Assembly (NCBI GenBank): GCA_944320415.1
Contig: CALUHJ010000006.1
Location: forward strand, 87,122 to 151,121
Reading direction: 5' to 3'
Source: an uncultured Bacteroidales bacterium
GTDB lineage: Bacteria; Bacteroidota; Bacteroidia; Bacteroidales; P3
Length of the DNA stretch: 64,000 nucleotides
Below are positions 45,024-53,425 of the stretch, one piece after another; the first letter of the stretch is position 1, and every line of letters begins with the position of its first letter. Both the position numbers and the translations under genes were made by a program. Below the pieces are notes generated by a model. That model was given only the letters and a program-made list of their open reading frames with translations. It was not told the origin of the DNA and ran no database searches.

Positions 45024-45899
45024 TTAGAACCTTATTCCCATCTTTATTGCCAAAATCCTGTAACGTATTATTTGTAAAAGATAAACATTATGTCTCATAA
45101 ACAGAAGCATGAAGTTCTTATACTGTCCATAAACGAGGAAATGTTTCAGATACCTCCATATCACGCGGTACTGGAACATGCTCCTGTATGAAAACCGTCC
45201 GAAACCGGGTCTGAAATGATATACATCGTACCTTCTTACATCGCCCTTGCGCTCGGTGGCCCTTACATCCCCAATCACGGTACGGTAAAAGGCCGTGACC
45301 TTTCCGCTCACCGCCATGGCAAAACGCTCGTAAAGCCTTGTCCAAAGGTCCATGTCCTCCCCTCTCACAAGTCCTTCGTCAAATCCGCCCGCCTCCATAA
45401 GGCAGTCCCTCCTTACCGCTACGGAAGAGGAACAGAGAACCCTCCGTCCTTTCAGCAGTCTGAGGTAATAGTCCTTCACCATGCCGTCGTCTCCCCCTTC
45501 GGGTGTCGATGACAATATCCTTTCCAGACCCTCGTCCGTCGTAAGGGCGGCATAGTCCGTGGAAAGCACCCCGGCCTCTGGGTATTTCCCGTGCAGCTCT
45601 GCCAGGGTCTGAAGATGAAACCTGTTCCAGACATCGTCCCCGTCCAGAAAGGCCACCCACTCTCCCCTAGCCTCCGCAACGCCTCTGTTGCGCGCCGAGG
45701 ACACTCCCCCGTTCTCCTTTCTCACAAGCCTTACGCGGGCATCATCAAAGCTCTTCACCACATCCGCACCGCCGTCTGTCGAGCCGTCATCCACAACCAC
45801 CAGTTCAAAATCCCCCATTTCCTGCTTCAATATGCTCTCAATGCACATGCCTATGCTTTTGGCCTTGTTGTACAGGGGAACAACCACAGTAAACATCAT
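45024..45899 (-). CDS. GT2 glycosyltransferase
   Basis: A 291-residue GT-A enzyme of family 2. TVVVPLYNKAKSIGMCIESIL, ELVVVDDGSTDGGADV, GVSSARNRGVAEARGEWVAFLDGDDVW hold the nucleotide-binding and DxD motifs (as separate strands), and GLVRGEDMDLWTRLYE the catalytic base region. The donor is unknown. It overlaps the pyruvyltransferase gene by 4 bases and ends the first polysaccharide unit. GC content is like the core genes, unlike the AT-rich GT4s. Confidence 0.92.
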   Translation of the reverse strand: MMFTVVVPLYNKAKSIGMCIESILKQEMGDFELVVVDDGSTDGGADVVKSFDDARVRLVRKENGGVSSARNRGVAEARGEWVAFLDGDDVWNRFHLQTLAELHGKYPEAGVLSTDYAALTTDEGLERILSSTPEGGDDGMVKDYYLRLLKGRRVLCSSSVAVRRDCLMEAGGFDEGLVRGEDMDLWTRLYERFAMAVSGKVTAFYRTVIGDVRATERKGDVRRYDVYHFRPGFGRFSYRSMFQYRVIWRYLKHFLVYGQYKNFMLLFMRHNVYLLQIIRYRILAIKMGIRF

Positions 45900-47053
45900 A
45901 CCTCACCCTCCAAAGCCGAAAACAAAAACTCCTCGCTCACCGTCCTGAAACCGCAAAGACGCTCCTCCACCCTGTCGAAGTCCACATCCCTATCCATTTC
46001 TGGCAACCTGCTCCGTTCCTTCTCCGATACAAGTCTGTCCCCAAGCCCCAGCAGCGAGGTCAGCGACTCGAAACGCGAAAGACCCCTTGAAGCGTTTGCC
46101 ACAACCGCAAAAGGCTTGTGGAAGATGATTGCAAAGACCATGCCGTGAAACGAATCGGTAAACACGAAGTCCGCATCCATGAATCCCCTGAGCCACTGCT
46201 CCACCTTCGGAAAGATGCACGAGGCGTCGCAATGCCTGTTGCGCGAATTCAAAAGCCTTTCTGGCATGACCTCAAAGGGCTTGAGCGATAGGCGTTCGGC
46301 CATCTGCCTGCACATCAGGGCCTTTTCCTCGCTTCTGTCAAGAATATAGCACATCATATTGCCTGCACTCGGTGCGGTATCCGCCTTGTGCACCAGGGCC
46401 TCATAGTCACCTCGAGAAAGCAATAGCGTAGGGTCGCATACGTGAACGGCATCCGCTCCAAGCCATCGGCGGCACAACTCCACAGCATCCTTTTCCCTGA
46501 CCGATATTGCCTCAAAGCCCCCGGCCAGTTCCTTAAGCCTCTGTGTACGGCGGGCATCGAACTGCCACTGTGCAAGCCCGAAAGATGCCGCATAGGCCAC
46601 GCGTTTTTTGTCAGTGCCGAAGGCAAAGTCGCAGAAATAAGACTCCACCCTCGAATAGGAATCCCTCCACACCTGATCGGAGCCTACGACAAAGGTGTCG
46701 TATTTCTCCACCGTCGAAGCCGTAGGATATTCCCCGCCCTCAAAGAAATCAACCGTCCTTATGTTTTCCCTCACAAAGCGGGCGGTGTTCTGGCCTATCA
46801 TTTCCCAATCCTTTCTTGTGGGATAATAGGGAGAGGTCTCCACTGTGAGGTTCCGCAGTATGTGATGAGAGACAAGTCTCTTGCCCCTGTCCGCACTGCG
46901 CTGCCAGAACGAAAGGAAACGCCGCGGATGCAGGTCCGTGACCGCATCGTATCCCGCCATGAGCAACCGCCGCTGCAAGGCGTATGCCTGAAGCAAAGCC
47001 CCGTAGTTGTTCCACAAGGGTTGGGTCAATATGCATATTCTGTCGCTTTTCAT
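45896..47053 (-). CDS. Polysaccharide pyruvyltransferase family protein
   Basis: A 385-residue protein of the PssM/CsaB-type pyruvyltransferase family, which adds ketal-linked pyruvate from phosphoenolpyruvate to sugars. ATG 47053 gives ICILTQPLWNNYGALLQAYALQ, the family's N-terminal start; the longer frame covers a repeat element and is rejected. Later marks: FVVGSDQVWRD, RVAYAASFG, VCDPTLLLSR and FVFTDSFHGMVFAIIF. It is paired with an FrhB-type gene, an arrangement often seen in polysaccharide clusters. In that pairing some members may act differently, so the reaction is inferred. Confidence 0.88.
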   Translation of the reverse strand: MKSDRICILTQPLWNNYGALLQAYALQRRLLMAGYDAVTDLHPRRFLSFWQRSADRGKRLVSHHILRNLTVETSPYYPTRKDWEMIGQNTARFVRENIRTVDFFEGGEYPTASTVEKYDTFVVGSDQVWRDSYSRVESYFCDFAFGTDKKRVAYAASFGLAQWQFDARRTQRLKELAGGFEAISVREKDAVELCRRWLGADAVHVCDPTLLLSRGDYEALVHKADTAPSAGNMMCYILDRSEEKALMCRQMAERLSLKPFEVMPERLLNSRNRHCDASCIFPKVEQWLRGFMDADFVFTDSFHGMVFAIIFHKPFAVVANASRGLSRFESLTSLLGLGDRLVSEKERSRLPEMDRDVDFDRVEERLCGFRTVSEEFLFSALEGEV

Positions 47054-47074
47054 CTGTTCAAACCGTATGTTTTT

Positions 47075-47109
47075 CTTTTCTGAAAACAAAAAAATGTCTT
47101 CTGAAAACA
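47075..47109. repeat. Copy C of the 21-bp-pitch short intergenic repeat
   Basis: CTTTTCTGAAAACA and TGTCTTCTGAAAACA with TCTGA centres at 47079 and 47100, again 21 bases apart. It fills the 74-base gap between the FrhB gene and the pyruvyltransferase gene. Confidence 0.68.
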
Positions 47110-47127
47110 ATTTTTTAAAACAAAGAT

Positions 47128-48309
47128 CTATTTCCGCCGAACGGCCTTTGGTTTTCTCAAAACCGCAACGGCACGTCTCACAACGCGCTTCACACGCTTG
47201 GAAAAGGACTTGCGTATGAACCTTTTGATATATCTTTCAAAGTTCCTGTCGGAAAAATTGTCCAGATATTCCTCTCTTTTGGCGTGTTTTTTGGCGGAAA
47301 GGCTTATGGAGGTATTGGCGGCGTACACCTTACGGAAATCCGTCTTCAAAAGCATCATTTGCTCATCCTTGAGGACATCGAGCAAAGAAGGATTGTGCAC
47401 AAACACCGCGCTTACGCCCTTGTTGTCGTCAATCTGCGCATGATAGTTGTCCACTCCCCAGAAATCGCAGACGGTAATGTCGCTCAAGGACGAGAAATTC
47501 CTTGCATGGCAGTCATGGCACGAAGGACGAAGATAAAGATTCTTCAAAAAGCCCCTGAGATAAGCGTTGTGATAAAGGTCCTCCCTAACTATCGTCCTGT
47601 CCTTCGCCCTTATCATAACGGAATAACGACGCCATGACACATCCTTGTTGCGGAACGTTATGTCCTGTATGTCTTCCAAGGTCATGCCGTTTTTCTTCAC
47701 CACATCCTCAAGGTATTTACGCCATACCGAAGGAGAGGGTACTCCGTGACACACAAAATCCACAGTCGTGAGCTTGTCGTAAGGTTTGTTCAAAAACAGT
47801 CTCAGGGCCTTTATCTGACAAGGCGTTCCGACAAACAGAACCCTGCGGCCGTTTTTAAGGTAATCCCTCGCCCTTGTGAAACAGTCCCCGATATCGCTCT
47901 GAACATATTTTGAACCCATAAAGCGGGGCAAATCTTCCGCTCTTTCGGTGCAGTCGTGTACAACCCTCCATTCGGAATCGAAACGGGCCGCAAAGACCAC
48001 GCCGCCTTCATCCAAGACCCTGCCGGCAAGAAATGCGAACACTCCTCCCGAAGAAGACTTCATCCTGACCTGCTCACGCAGATTCCTCACCGCATACACC
48101 TCTTGCGGTTCTACAAACTCACCGTCCTTTTCCAGAACGGGACATACCCTCTGGCAAAGACCGCAATCCAAACAGCTCCTGTCCGTAAGCTCGGGAAAGC
48201 AGAAGCTGTGTCTGTCGGCCTTCATCTCAAGGCATCCTTCGGGACATATCTGTACGCAGGCGCTGCATCCGCAGCAGTCCTTTCTTTCAACCGAATCAAT
48301 CACATTCAT
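47128..48309 (-). CDS. FrhB/F420-hydrogenase-beta-type iron-sulfur protein of polysaccharide clusters
   Basis: A 393-residue protein. The N-terminus holds two [4Fe-4S] ferredoxin motifs, CCGCSACVQICP and CLDCGLCQRVCP. The rest is the FrhB N- and C-terminal domains: RMKSSSGGVFAFLAGRVL, FVGTPCQIKALRLFL, VDFVCHGVPSPSVW, and PSCHDCHARNFSSLSDITVCDFWG with another cysteine set. Archaeal relatives handle F420; bacterial ones in glycan loci probably carry a flavin and reduce or amend a sugar, but this is not proven. It overlaps the flippase gene by 4 bases. Confidence 0.88.
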   Translation of the reverse strand: MNVIDSVERKDCCGCSACVQICPEGCLEMKADRHSFCFPELTDRSCLDCGLCQRVCPVLEKDGEFVEPQEVYAVRNLREQVRMKSSSGGVFAFLAGRVLDEGGVVFAARFDSEWRVVHDCTERAEDLPRFMGSKYVQSDIGDCFTRARDYLKNGRRVLFVGTPCQIKALRLFLNKPYDKLTTVDFVCHGVPSPSVWRKYLEDVVKKNGMTLEDIQDITFRNKDVSWRRYSVMIRAKDRTIVREDLYHNAYLRGFLKNLYLRPSCHDCHARNFSSLSDITVCDFWGVDNYHAQIDDNKGVSAVFVHNPSLLDVLKDEQMMLLKTDFRKVYAANTSISLSAKKHAKREEYLDNFSDRNFERYIKRFIRKSFSKRVKRVVRRAVAVLRKPKAVRRK

Positions 48310-49829
48310 CTTTTTCTTCTCTTTAATATTCTGTGAACAATACCTGAAAACAACTCCCTCTCATAGGCGTTCATGGAGAAAAACCAGAACAAAGGCAGGT
48401 ACAAAGCGGAATAGAGCGCTACGGCGATGAAAAAGTCGGCATAGGAATCCATGCTGCATTCCGACGCCACAAAATAAGACACCGCACCGAACGCAAGAGG
48501 AACAACCGCCATTTTGAAAATCTGCTTCCAGAACTCCTTTATATCCAAATGTATCCGTTTGTGATAATATATGTTCATGATTATTACCTGCCCCAACACA
48601 AGAGCCGATGCGGTGGCAAAGGCACAGCCCAAAGCACCGTAGTGTTTGGACAAAGGCAATGAGGCTACAAATGAAAGCAATGCCACAAGCACATATACGA
48701 TGGAACGGAAGCGCATACGGTTCTTTGCCTGCAATATGGTTATGCCCACACTTTGTATGAGAGGACAAAGCAAAGGGATGAAGAACAGCAGACAAATGTA
48801 ATATGCAAGGGAATAGCTCTCACCCACCCACAGGTTTATGAACTGCCTTCCGAAGACGACAAAGCCCGAAAGGATGAAACACATGACTGTAAACTGAAGC
48901 CGTCCGGTCTTGACGAACAGTTCGGACACCTGTCTGTTGTCGGCATGGTTTGCAACCATGGAGGTGACCCTCGGAAGCAGCAGTCCCGATATGGAAGTGG
49001 AAAAAGACATGTACATCTGCTGGAGCTGTATGGCTATGCCGTAAACGGCCACGACCTTTGTGCCGCAATACACTCCCAAAACGGCCTGCCCCATGCTCCA
49101 GTAAATCTTGTCCATGATGGCATTGAGGAAAATCCAGAACGAATAGAGCGACACTTCCTTGAGAAAAGCGAAATCAAACTTCCCGAATACGAAACGTACA
49201 TGCAGTTTATGTCTGCAATACCACCAGTCGGCGGTAAGGGTAAGCACGTTGAAGACGGTCTGGAGCACAACCATGGTTACAGCCTTGTATCCGTAAAGCA
49301 GGAAAACTATCATGACGACAGGGTTGAGCACTATCCTTACAAGATTCAGCACCTTTTGGAACACGAAGCGTTCATATGCCACTATGACCGAACGGTACAC
49401 GCTCATAAGGAAGGTGAAGGCCAGATTGAATATGAGCAAAGGTATTATTATCCTCATCTTGTCCAGTTCATCCGCCGTCATCTTGTAGGAAAACAGACTG
49501 TCTATGCTTAGGAAAAGGCCCGCTCCTATTGCCACACACAGCAGTGCGACGAAGGAAAAGATAATGAAAAACATGCCGAGCATCTCCTGCAGTTCCCTTT
49601 CCCTGTTTTCCGCTCTCAGCTTGGAGGTATAGCGTATCACGGCATTGCCGAAGCCGAAATCCAGAACGGTAAGGTTGCCCACAACGGCCACAGCCAAAGA
49701 GTAAAGGCCGTATTCGGACTGTCCGAGTTTCAGTGTGAGGAACGGTGTGTACAAAAGCCCTATCACGCTGTTAAGGGCAAGCGTGAGATAAGACAGGACG
49801 GCACCGGATTTCAACTGATTGACAGCCAT
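48306..49829 (-). CDS. Polysaccharide flippase (MOP/PST type), second copy
   Basis: A 507-residue membrane protein with about 14 helices of the oligosaccharide flippase superfamily: GAVLSYLTLALNSVIGLLYTPFLTLKLGQSEYGLYSLAVAV in the first two helices, FGNAVIRYTSK, and repeated polar helices later. It is longer than and unlike the flippase at 38025, so the region probably exports two different lipid-linked glycans. Its start lies only 24 bases after the terminator of the S46 peptidase gene. Confidence 0.9.
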   Translation of the reverse strand: MAVNQLKSGAVLSYLTLALNSVIGLLYTPFLTLKLGQSEYGLYSLAVAVVGNLTVLDFGFGNAVIRYTSKLRAENRERELQEMLGMFFIIFSFVALLCVAIGAGLFLSIDSLFSYKMTADELDKMRIIIPLLIFNLAFTFLMSVYRSVIVAYERFVFQKVLNLVRIVLNPVVMIVFLLYGYKAVTMVVLQTVFNVLTLTADWWYCRHKLHVRFVFGKFDFAFLKEVSLYSFWIFLNAIMDKIYWSMGQAVLGVYCGTKVVAVYGIAIQLQQMYMSFSTSISGLLLPRVTSMVANHADNRQVSELFVKTGRLQFTVMCFILSGFVVFGRQFINLWVGESYSLAYYICLLFFIPLLCPLIQSVGITILQAKNRMRFRSIVYVLVALLSFVASLPLSKHYGALGCAFATASALVLGQVIIMNIYYHKRIHLDIKEFWKQIFKMAVVPLAFGAVSYFVASECSMDSYADFFIAVALYSALYLPLFWFFSMNAYERELFSGIVHRILKRRKR

Positions 49830-49852
49830 GACGGACTCTATTCATAAAAAAG

Positions 49853-49885
49853 GGGATGGACCCGACAGAACTACAAGTCCATCCC
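49853..49885 (-). terminator. Terminator of the S46 peptidase gene
   Basis: A perfect 9-bp stem GGGATGGAC / GTCCATCCC with a 15-base loop, followed on the - strand by TTTTTT. It lies 23 bases after the stop at 49908 and just before the flippase gene. Confidence 0.83.
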
Positions 49886-49907
49886 GTAATTCAAAAGACC
49901 AATATCT

Positions 49908-52058
49908 TTATTTTACTATCTTCATTTCCTTTATCAGGTTGGTGGCTCCGGCATACTTGTCTATGATGAAAAGAACGTAGCGTATGTCCACCGATATGCA
50001 TCTTTGCAAATCAGGATTGAAGGCTATGTTTCCGCTCATTGCCTCCCAGTTTCCGTCAAAGGCTATGCCGACAAGCTCTCCACGTGCGTTGATTGTCGGA
50101 GAACCGGAATTGCCTCCCGTAATGTCCAAATCGGAAATAAAGGCTACCGGAACAGTTCCGTCCTCGGCATATTGTCCATAGTCCTTGTTCTCATACAAAA
50201 GACGCAGTTTGGACGGCACGGTGAACTCCCATGAGGAGTTGTCCTCCTTTGCCATAACGCCATCCAAAGTTGTGTAATACTTGTATTCGACTCCGTCCTT
50301 AGGTTCATAACCCCTTACCGTTCCGTACGTATAACGTATGGTCAGATTGGCATCCGGAGCAAAGTGTTTGTCACTGTCCATCTCCATAACGCCCTTTACA
50401 AACAACCTGTTGGCAACACTCAACTTCTCCCTGTACTGAGCAACGGACGCCATCTTGGAATTGAGGTTGTCAATGAAATGATTGGTCAATATGTATATCG
50501 GATCATTGGTTATCTGCGTAACATCCAAGGTATTCAACAGCTTTTCAACCGAAGCAAGCTCCACAAGATGGGAAGCCTTGAACATATCGCCCGCTATTTG
50601 TTTGAAATTGTATCCGTTCTCAAAGGCTATGGTAAGGAATTCCGGGCTTTGAAGCAGAATGGGAACGTTTCTGAAATAGACGTCAAGACCTGCGGCAAAA
50701 AGCTTTTCCTCCGTTATTATGTTGTAATCCTTGAACGTCTCTACCATGGCATCATTCAATGCGGCGGCTATGCGTTTGGCCTTCTCGCTCTTGCCGTTCT
50801 TTTCCAACTCTTCGGCAAGCGGCTTGAGCATTCTCGATACCGTAAAGACGGATGCGCCCCTCAATATGGCCTCATTGGTATATACCCTCAGATAATCATA
50901 ATCCGAAGTGGCTCTGAATCCTTCCTCCAAATCCTTAAGGACATTGCCGTATTCAGCCTTGCGTTCCGGACTCTGGTTAACCCACTTGTCAAACCTCGAT
51001 TCCAACTCCTGCTTGCTTCCCTTCACGTCCAGATTTTTCAGACACTTGGTTTGTCCCTGATAGAACTTCCAATAGTTGGAAAGGGATGCAAATTTGCTTG
51101 CATACTGTATCCTTACCCTCGGTTCCTGAGCCATATCCTCCTGCATTACATTGCGCAATGCCGTCCTTGCAGTAACAACCGACGGATTGTAAACATCAAT
51201 AGCCTGCTCAACTCCGTATGAGGTCATGAACCTTTCGGTCGTTCCCGGAAATCCCATGACCATCACAAAATCGTCCTGCTCAACTCCCTTCAACGAAACA
51301 GGAAGATAATGCCTTGGCTTCAAAGGAACATTGTCCTTGGAATACTTGGCAGGCTTGCCGTTCTTGTCGGCATAAACCCTGAACACCGAAAAGTCTCCGG
51401 TATGTCTTGGCCACATCCAGTTGTCAGTGTCAGCCCCGAACTTGCCTATGGAACTGGGAGGAGCACCTACAAGACGCACATCCTCGTAAACCTCATATAT
51501 GAAAAGAAAATACTGGTTGCCGTTGAACATGGTGGCAACCTCCGCCGTGTAAGTCGTACCCTCTTCGACCTTTTCCTTTATTTTTCTGGAATTGGCCCTT
51601 ATAAGATTGAGTCTCTCTGTCTCCGACATGTCCTTTTTCACTCCTGCCAGAACAGCCTCGGTAACATCCTCCATCCTTATGAAGAACTTGGCCGTCAATC
51701 CGGGATTTGGCAACTCCTCACTCTTGGAATATGCCCAGAAACCGTTTGAAAGATAATCGTGCTCAACCGTAGAATGCTGCTGTATCTGAGGATAGCCGCA
51801 GTGATGGTTGGTAAGAATCAACCCCTGGTCAGAAACAATCTCTCCCGTACAGCCTCTGCCAAACTGTATTATGGCATCCTTCAACGACGAATTGTTGATG
51901 TCGTAAATCTGTTTTGGAGTAAGTTTCAACCCCTTTTTTTTCATTTCCTTGTAAGTCTGCTTGTCAAGATACATCAGCAGCCACATGCCTTCGTCCGCTC
52001 TCAACAAAGGGCTGAAAGCAAACATGGCCAACAAAAACAATGTAATGATTTTTTTCAT
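49908..52058 (-). CDS. S46 family dipeptidyl peptidase, DPP7-like
   Basis: A 716-residue exported serine peptidase that removes N-terminal dipeptides in the periplasm. Signal peptide MKKIITLFLLAMFAFSPLLRA. Catalytic His in LTNHHCGYPQIQ, Asp in FGADTDNWMWPRHTGDFSVF, Ser in DITGGNSGSPTINARG. After the Ser, FDGNWEAMSGN has Gly where DPP11 has Arg, so DPP7-type preference for hydrophobic P1 residues is expected rather than Asp/Glu. Such enzymes serve amino-acid fermenting Bacteroidales. It is a single gene with a perfect promoter. Confidence 0.94.
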   Translation of the reverse strand: MKKIITLFLLAMFAFSPLLRADEGMWLLMYLDKQTYKEMKKKGLKLTPKQIYDINNSSLKDAIIQFGRGCTGEIVSDQGLILTNHHCGYPQIQQHSTVEHDYLSNGFWAYSKSEELPNPGLTAKFFIRMEDVTEAVLAGVKKDMSETERLNLIRANSRKIKEKVEEGTTYTAEVATMFNGNQYFLFIYEVYEDVRLVGAPPSSIGKFGADTDNWMWPRHTGDFSVFRVYADKNGKPAKYSKDNVPLKPRHYLPVSLKGVEQDDFVMVMGFPGTTERFMTSYGVEQAIDVYNPSVVTARTALRNVMQEDMAQEPRVRIQYASKFASLSNYWKFYQGQTKCLKNLDVKGSKQELESRFDKWVNQSPERKAEYGNVLKDLEEGFRATSDYDYLRVYTNEAILRGASVFTVSRMLKPLAEELEKNGKSEKAKRIAAALNDAMVETFKDYNIITEEKLFAAGLDVYFRNVPILLQSPEFLTIAFENGYNFKQIAGDMFKASHLVELASVEKLLNTLDVTQITNDPIYILTNHFIDNLNSKMASVAQYREKLSVANRLFVKGVMEMDSDKHFAPDANLTIRYTYGTVRGYEPKDGVEYKYYTTLDGVMAKEDNSSWEFTVPSKLRLLYENKDYGQYAEDGTVPVAFISDLDITGGNSGSPTINARGELVGIAFDGNWEAMSGNIAFNPDLQRCISVDIRYVLFIIDKYAGATNLIKEMKIVK

Positions 52059-52122
52059 CTGAAACTGTATTTATTTGGTTTGTCAATTTCTTTTCACAAT
52101 TCGACAGACTGTTCGCCCGTGG

Positions 52123-52153
52123 CAAAGATAAAAACTTTCCGTCACCTAACAAA
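52123..52153 (-). promoter_or_regulatory. S46 peptidase gene promoter
   Basis: On the - strand: TTTG (52150-52153) - 19 bases - TATCTTTG (52123-52130). Both boxes perfect; leader about 58 nt. Confidence 0.8.
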
Positions 52154-52202
52154 TTCCTTTCCGAAAACCATGGCCCTATTGCGTAATTTGATTACGTGAA
52201 AA

Positions 52203-52260
52203 TGTCTTCAGAAAAGAAAAAATTGGATTCAGAAAACATTTTTTTCTTTTCTGAATCCAA
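52203..52260. repeat. Copy D of the 21-bp-pitch short intergenic repeat, three units
   Basis: Three blocks with TCWGA centres at 52208, 52229 and 52250, two steps of exactly 21 bases: TGTCTTCAGAAAAG, GGATTCAGAAAACA, then TTTTCTGAATCC, the last being the inverse of the second type. It lies just after the stop of the TPR lipoprotein gene and before the S46 promoter. Confidence 0.78.
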
Positions 52261-52272
52261 TAATGCGCATGT

Positions 52273-53238
52273 TTATCCACGTAATTCCTCAGCCCGTTTG
52301 TAATCCGCCTCGGCCTCTTTCATCATTCCCTTGGCCTTGTAGGCATCGGCCCTGTTCAGATAAGCCTGCCAGAATGTGCTGTCGGACTTTATCGCTGAAG
52401 TGAAACACTCTATCGCTATGTCGTATTCCTTTTTCTCGGAATAGTTTATGTAGCCCACATTGTTCAACGCATCGGCATGATCCGGCCTTATGTCAAGTAT
52501 TCTCTTGTACATGTCCAAAGCCTGCTGCATCGCGTCGTGTTCCTGATAGAAAAGGGCAAGGGCATACATTGCATTCAAGTTCTCTGGATTTATGTTTATA
52601 GTACTCTTGAGGTATTCCACCGCCAGTCCGTCACCCTTTACGGCATACAGAAGACCCAGTTCTTCAAACGCCTGCTCGTAATCCGACTTCAATTCTATCG
52701 CCTTCTTGTAGTCTTCCACCGCACGGACCGTGTCTCCCTGCTCCTTCAAGACCCAGCCCCTCATGAAATATGCCGTAGGGTTCAGTTTGTCAAGAAGAAT
52801 GGCCTGCTTGACATTGAACAAGGTCTTTTCGTAATCCTTCATGTAAAGGCTCAGTTCAGCCGATTTCAAATAAGCCTCTATGCACTTGCCGTCTATCTCT
52901 ATCGCTTTCTGAAGACTTGCGAACGCGCTCTTGGTTTCACCCTGGGCAAACATTATGTCAGCCTTGAGGATATGGTATTTCACCTCCCTTGGTCTAAGCG
53001 ATATCGCTTTCTGTATATTGTCGAAAGCCTCCTTTGTGTTTTCGGCCCTGAAGAAAACTTCGGCACGCTTGTAGTAAAGCTCGTCATTTTTAGGTTCCTT
53101 GCGGATTCTTGCATCCAAAAGCGCGATTTGTTCCTTGGGTGTCAGTTTGTCGAAATCAACTTTTTTTTCCTCCTTGGAGCAGGCGGCAAACAAAAACGCC
53201 GCAACAAGGCACAATATAATTCTCACAGACATGTTCAT
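52273..53238 (-). CDS. TPR-repeat lipoprotein
   Basis: A 321-residue protein with a lipoprotein signal (IILCLVAAFLFAACSKEEKK; lipobox FAAC with Cys at 20). From about 35 onwards it is eight to nine tetratricopeptide repeats, for example DELYYKRAEVFFRAENTKEA, PTAYFMRGWVLKEQGDTVRA and WQAYLNRADAYKAKGMMKEA. TPR arrays bind other proteins; the partner is unknown. Anchoring in the outer membrane facing the periplasm is likely. ATG 53232 is an alternative start. It is divergent from serC. Confidence 0.88.
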   Translation of the reverse strand: MNMSVRIILCLVAAFLFAACSKEEKKVDFDKLTPKEQIALLDARIRKEPKNDELYYKRAEVFFRAENTKEAFDNIQKAISLRPREVKYHILKADIMFAQGETKSAFASLQKAIEIDGKCIEAYLKSAELSLYMKDYEKTLFNVKQAILLDKLNPTAYFMRGWVLKEQGDTVRAVEDYKKAIELKSDYEQAFEELGLLYAVKGDGLAVEYLKSTININPENLNAMYALALFYQEHDAMQQALDMYKRILDIRPDHADALNNVGYINYSEKKEYDIAIECFTSAIKSDSTFWQAYLNRADAYKAKGMMKEAEADYKRAEELRG

Positions 53239-53265
53239 AAACGGACATTCATTTTAAAACGGCTG

Positions 53266-53297
53266 CAAAGGTAAGACAAAACTTGGTTAAGTACAAA
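53266..53297 (-). promoter_or_regulatory. TPR lipoprotein gene promoter
   Basis: On the - strand: TTTG (53294-53297) - 20 bases - TACCTTTG (53266-53273). Confidence 0.75.
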
Positions 53298-53333
53298 ACA
53301 AATCCGTCTTCTATATAAAATTAGTATAAACGC

Positions 53334-53364
53334 CTTGACAATCAAAAAAAATATAATACCTTTG
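53334..53364 (+). promoter_or_regulatory. serC promoter
   Basis: CTTG (53334-53337) - 19 bases - TACCTTTG (53357-53364). The -7 box is perfect and the -33 is a 3-of-4 match. The leader of about 55 nt contains the palindrome at 53376-53393. Confidence 0.75.
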
Positions 53365-53375
53365 CAGCAGGTTTT

Positions 53376-53393
53376 GGTGTGAACGTTCACGCC
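53376..53393. promoter_or_regulatory. Palindromic candidate operator in the serC leader
   Basis: GGTGTGAACGTTCACGCC: the inner GTGAACGTTCAC (53379-53390) is a perfect 12-bp palindrome and the flanks extend it with G-C pairs and one G-T. It starts 12 bases after the -7 box, so a protein bound here would block transcription of serC-serA. Confidence 0.6.
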
Positions 53394-53425
53394 TTTGGTT
53401 TAATATACATAAAACATATAAAGAG

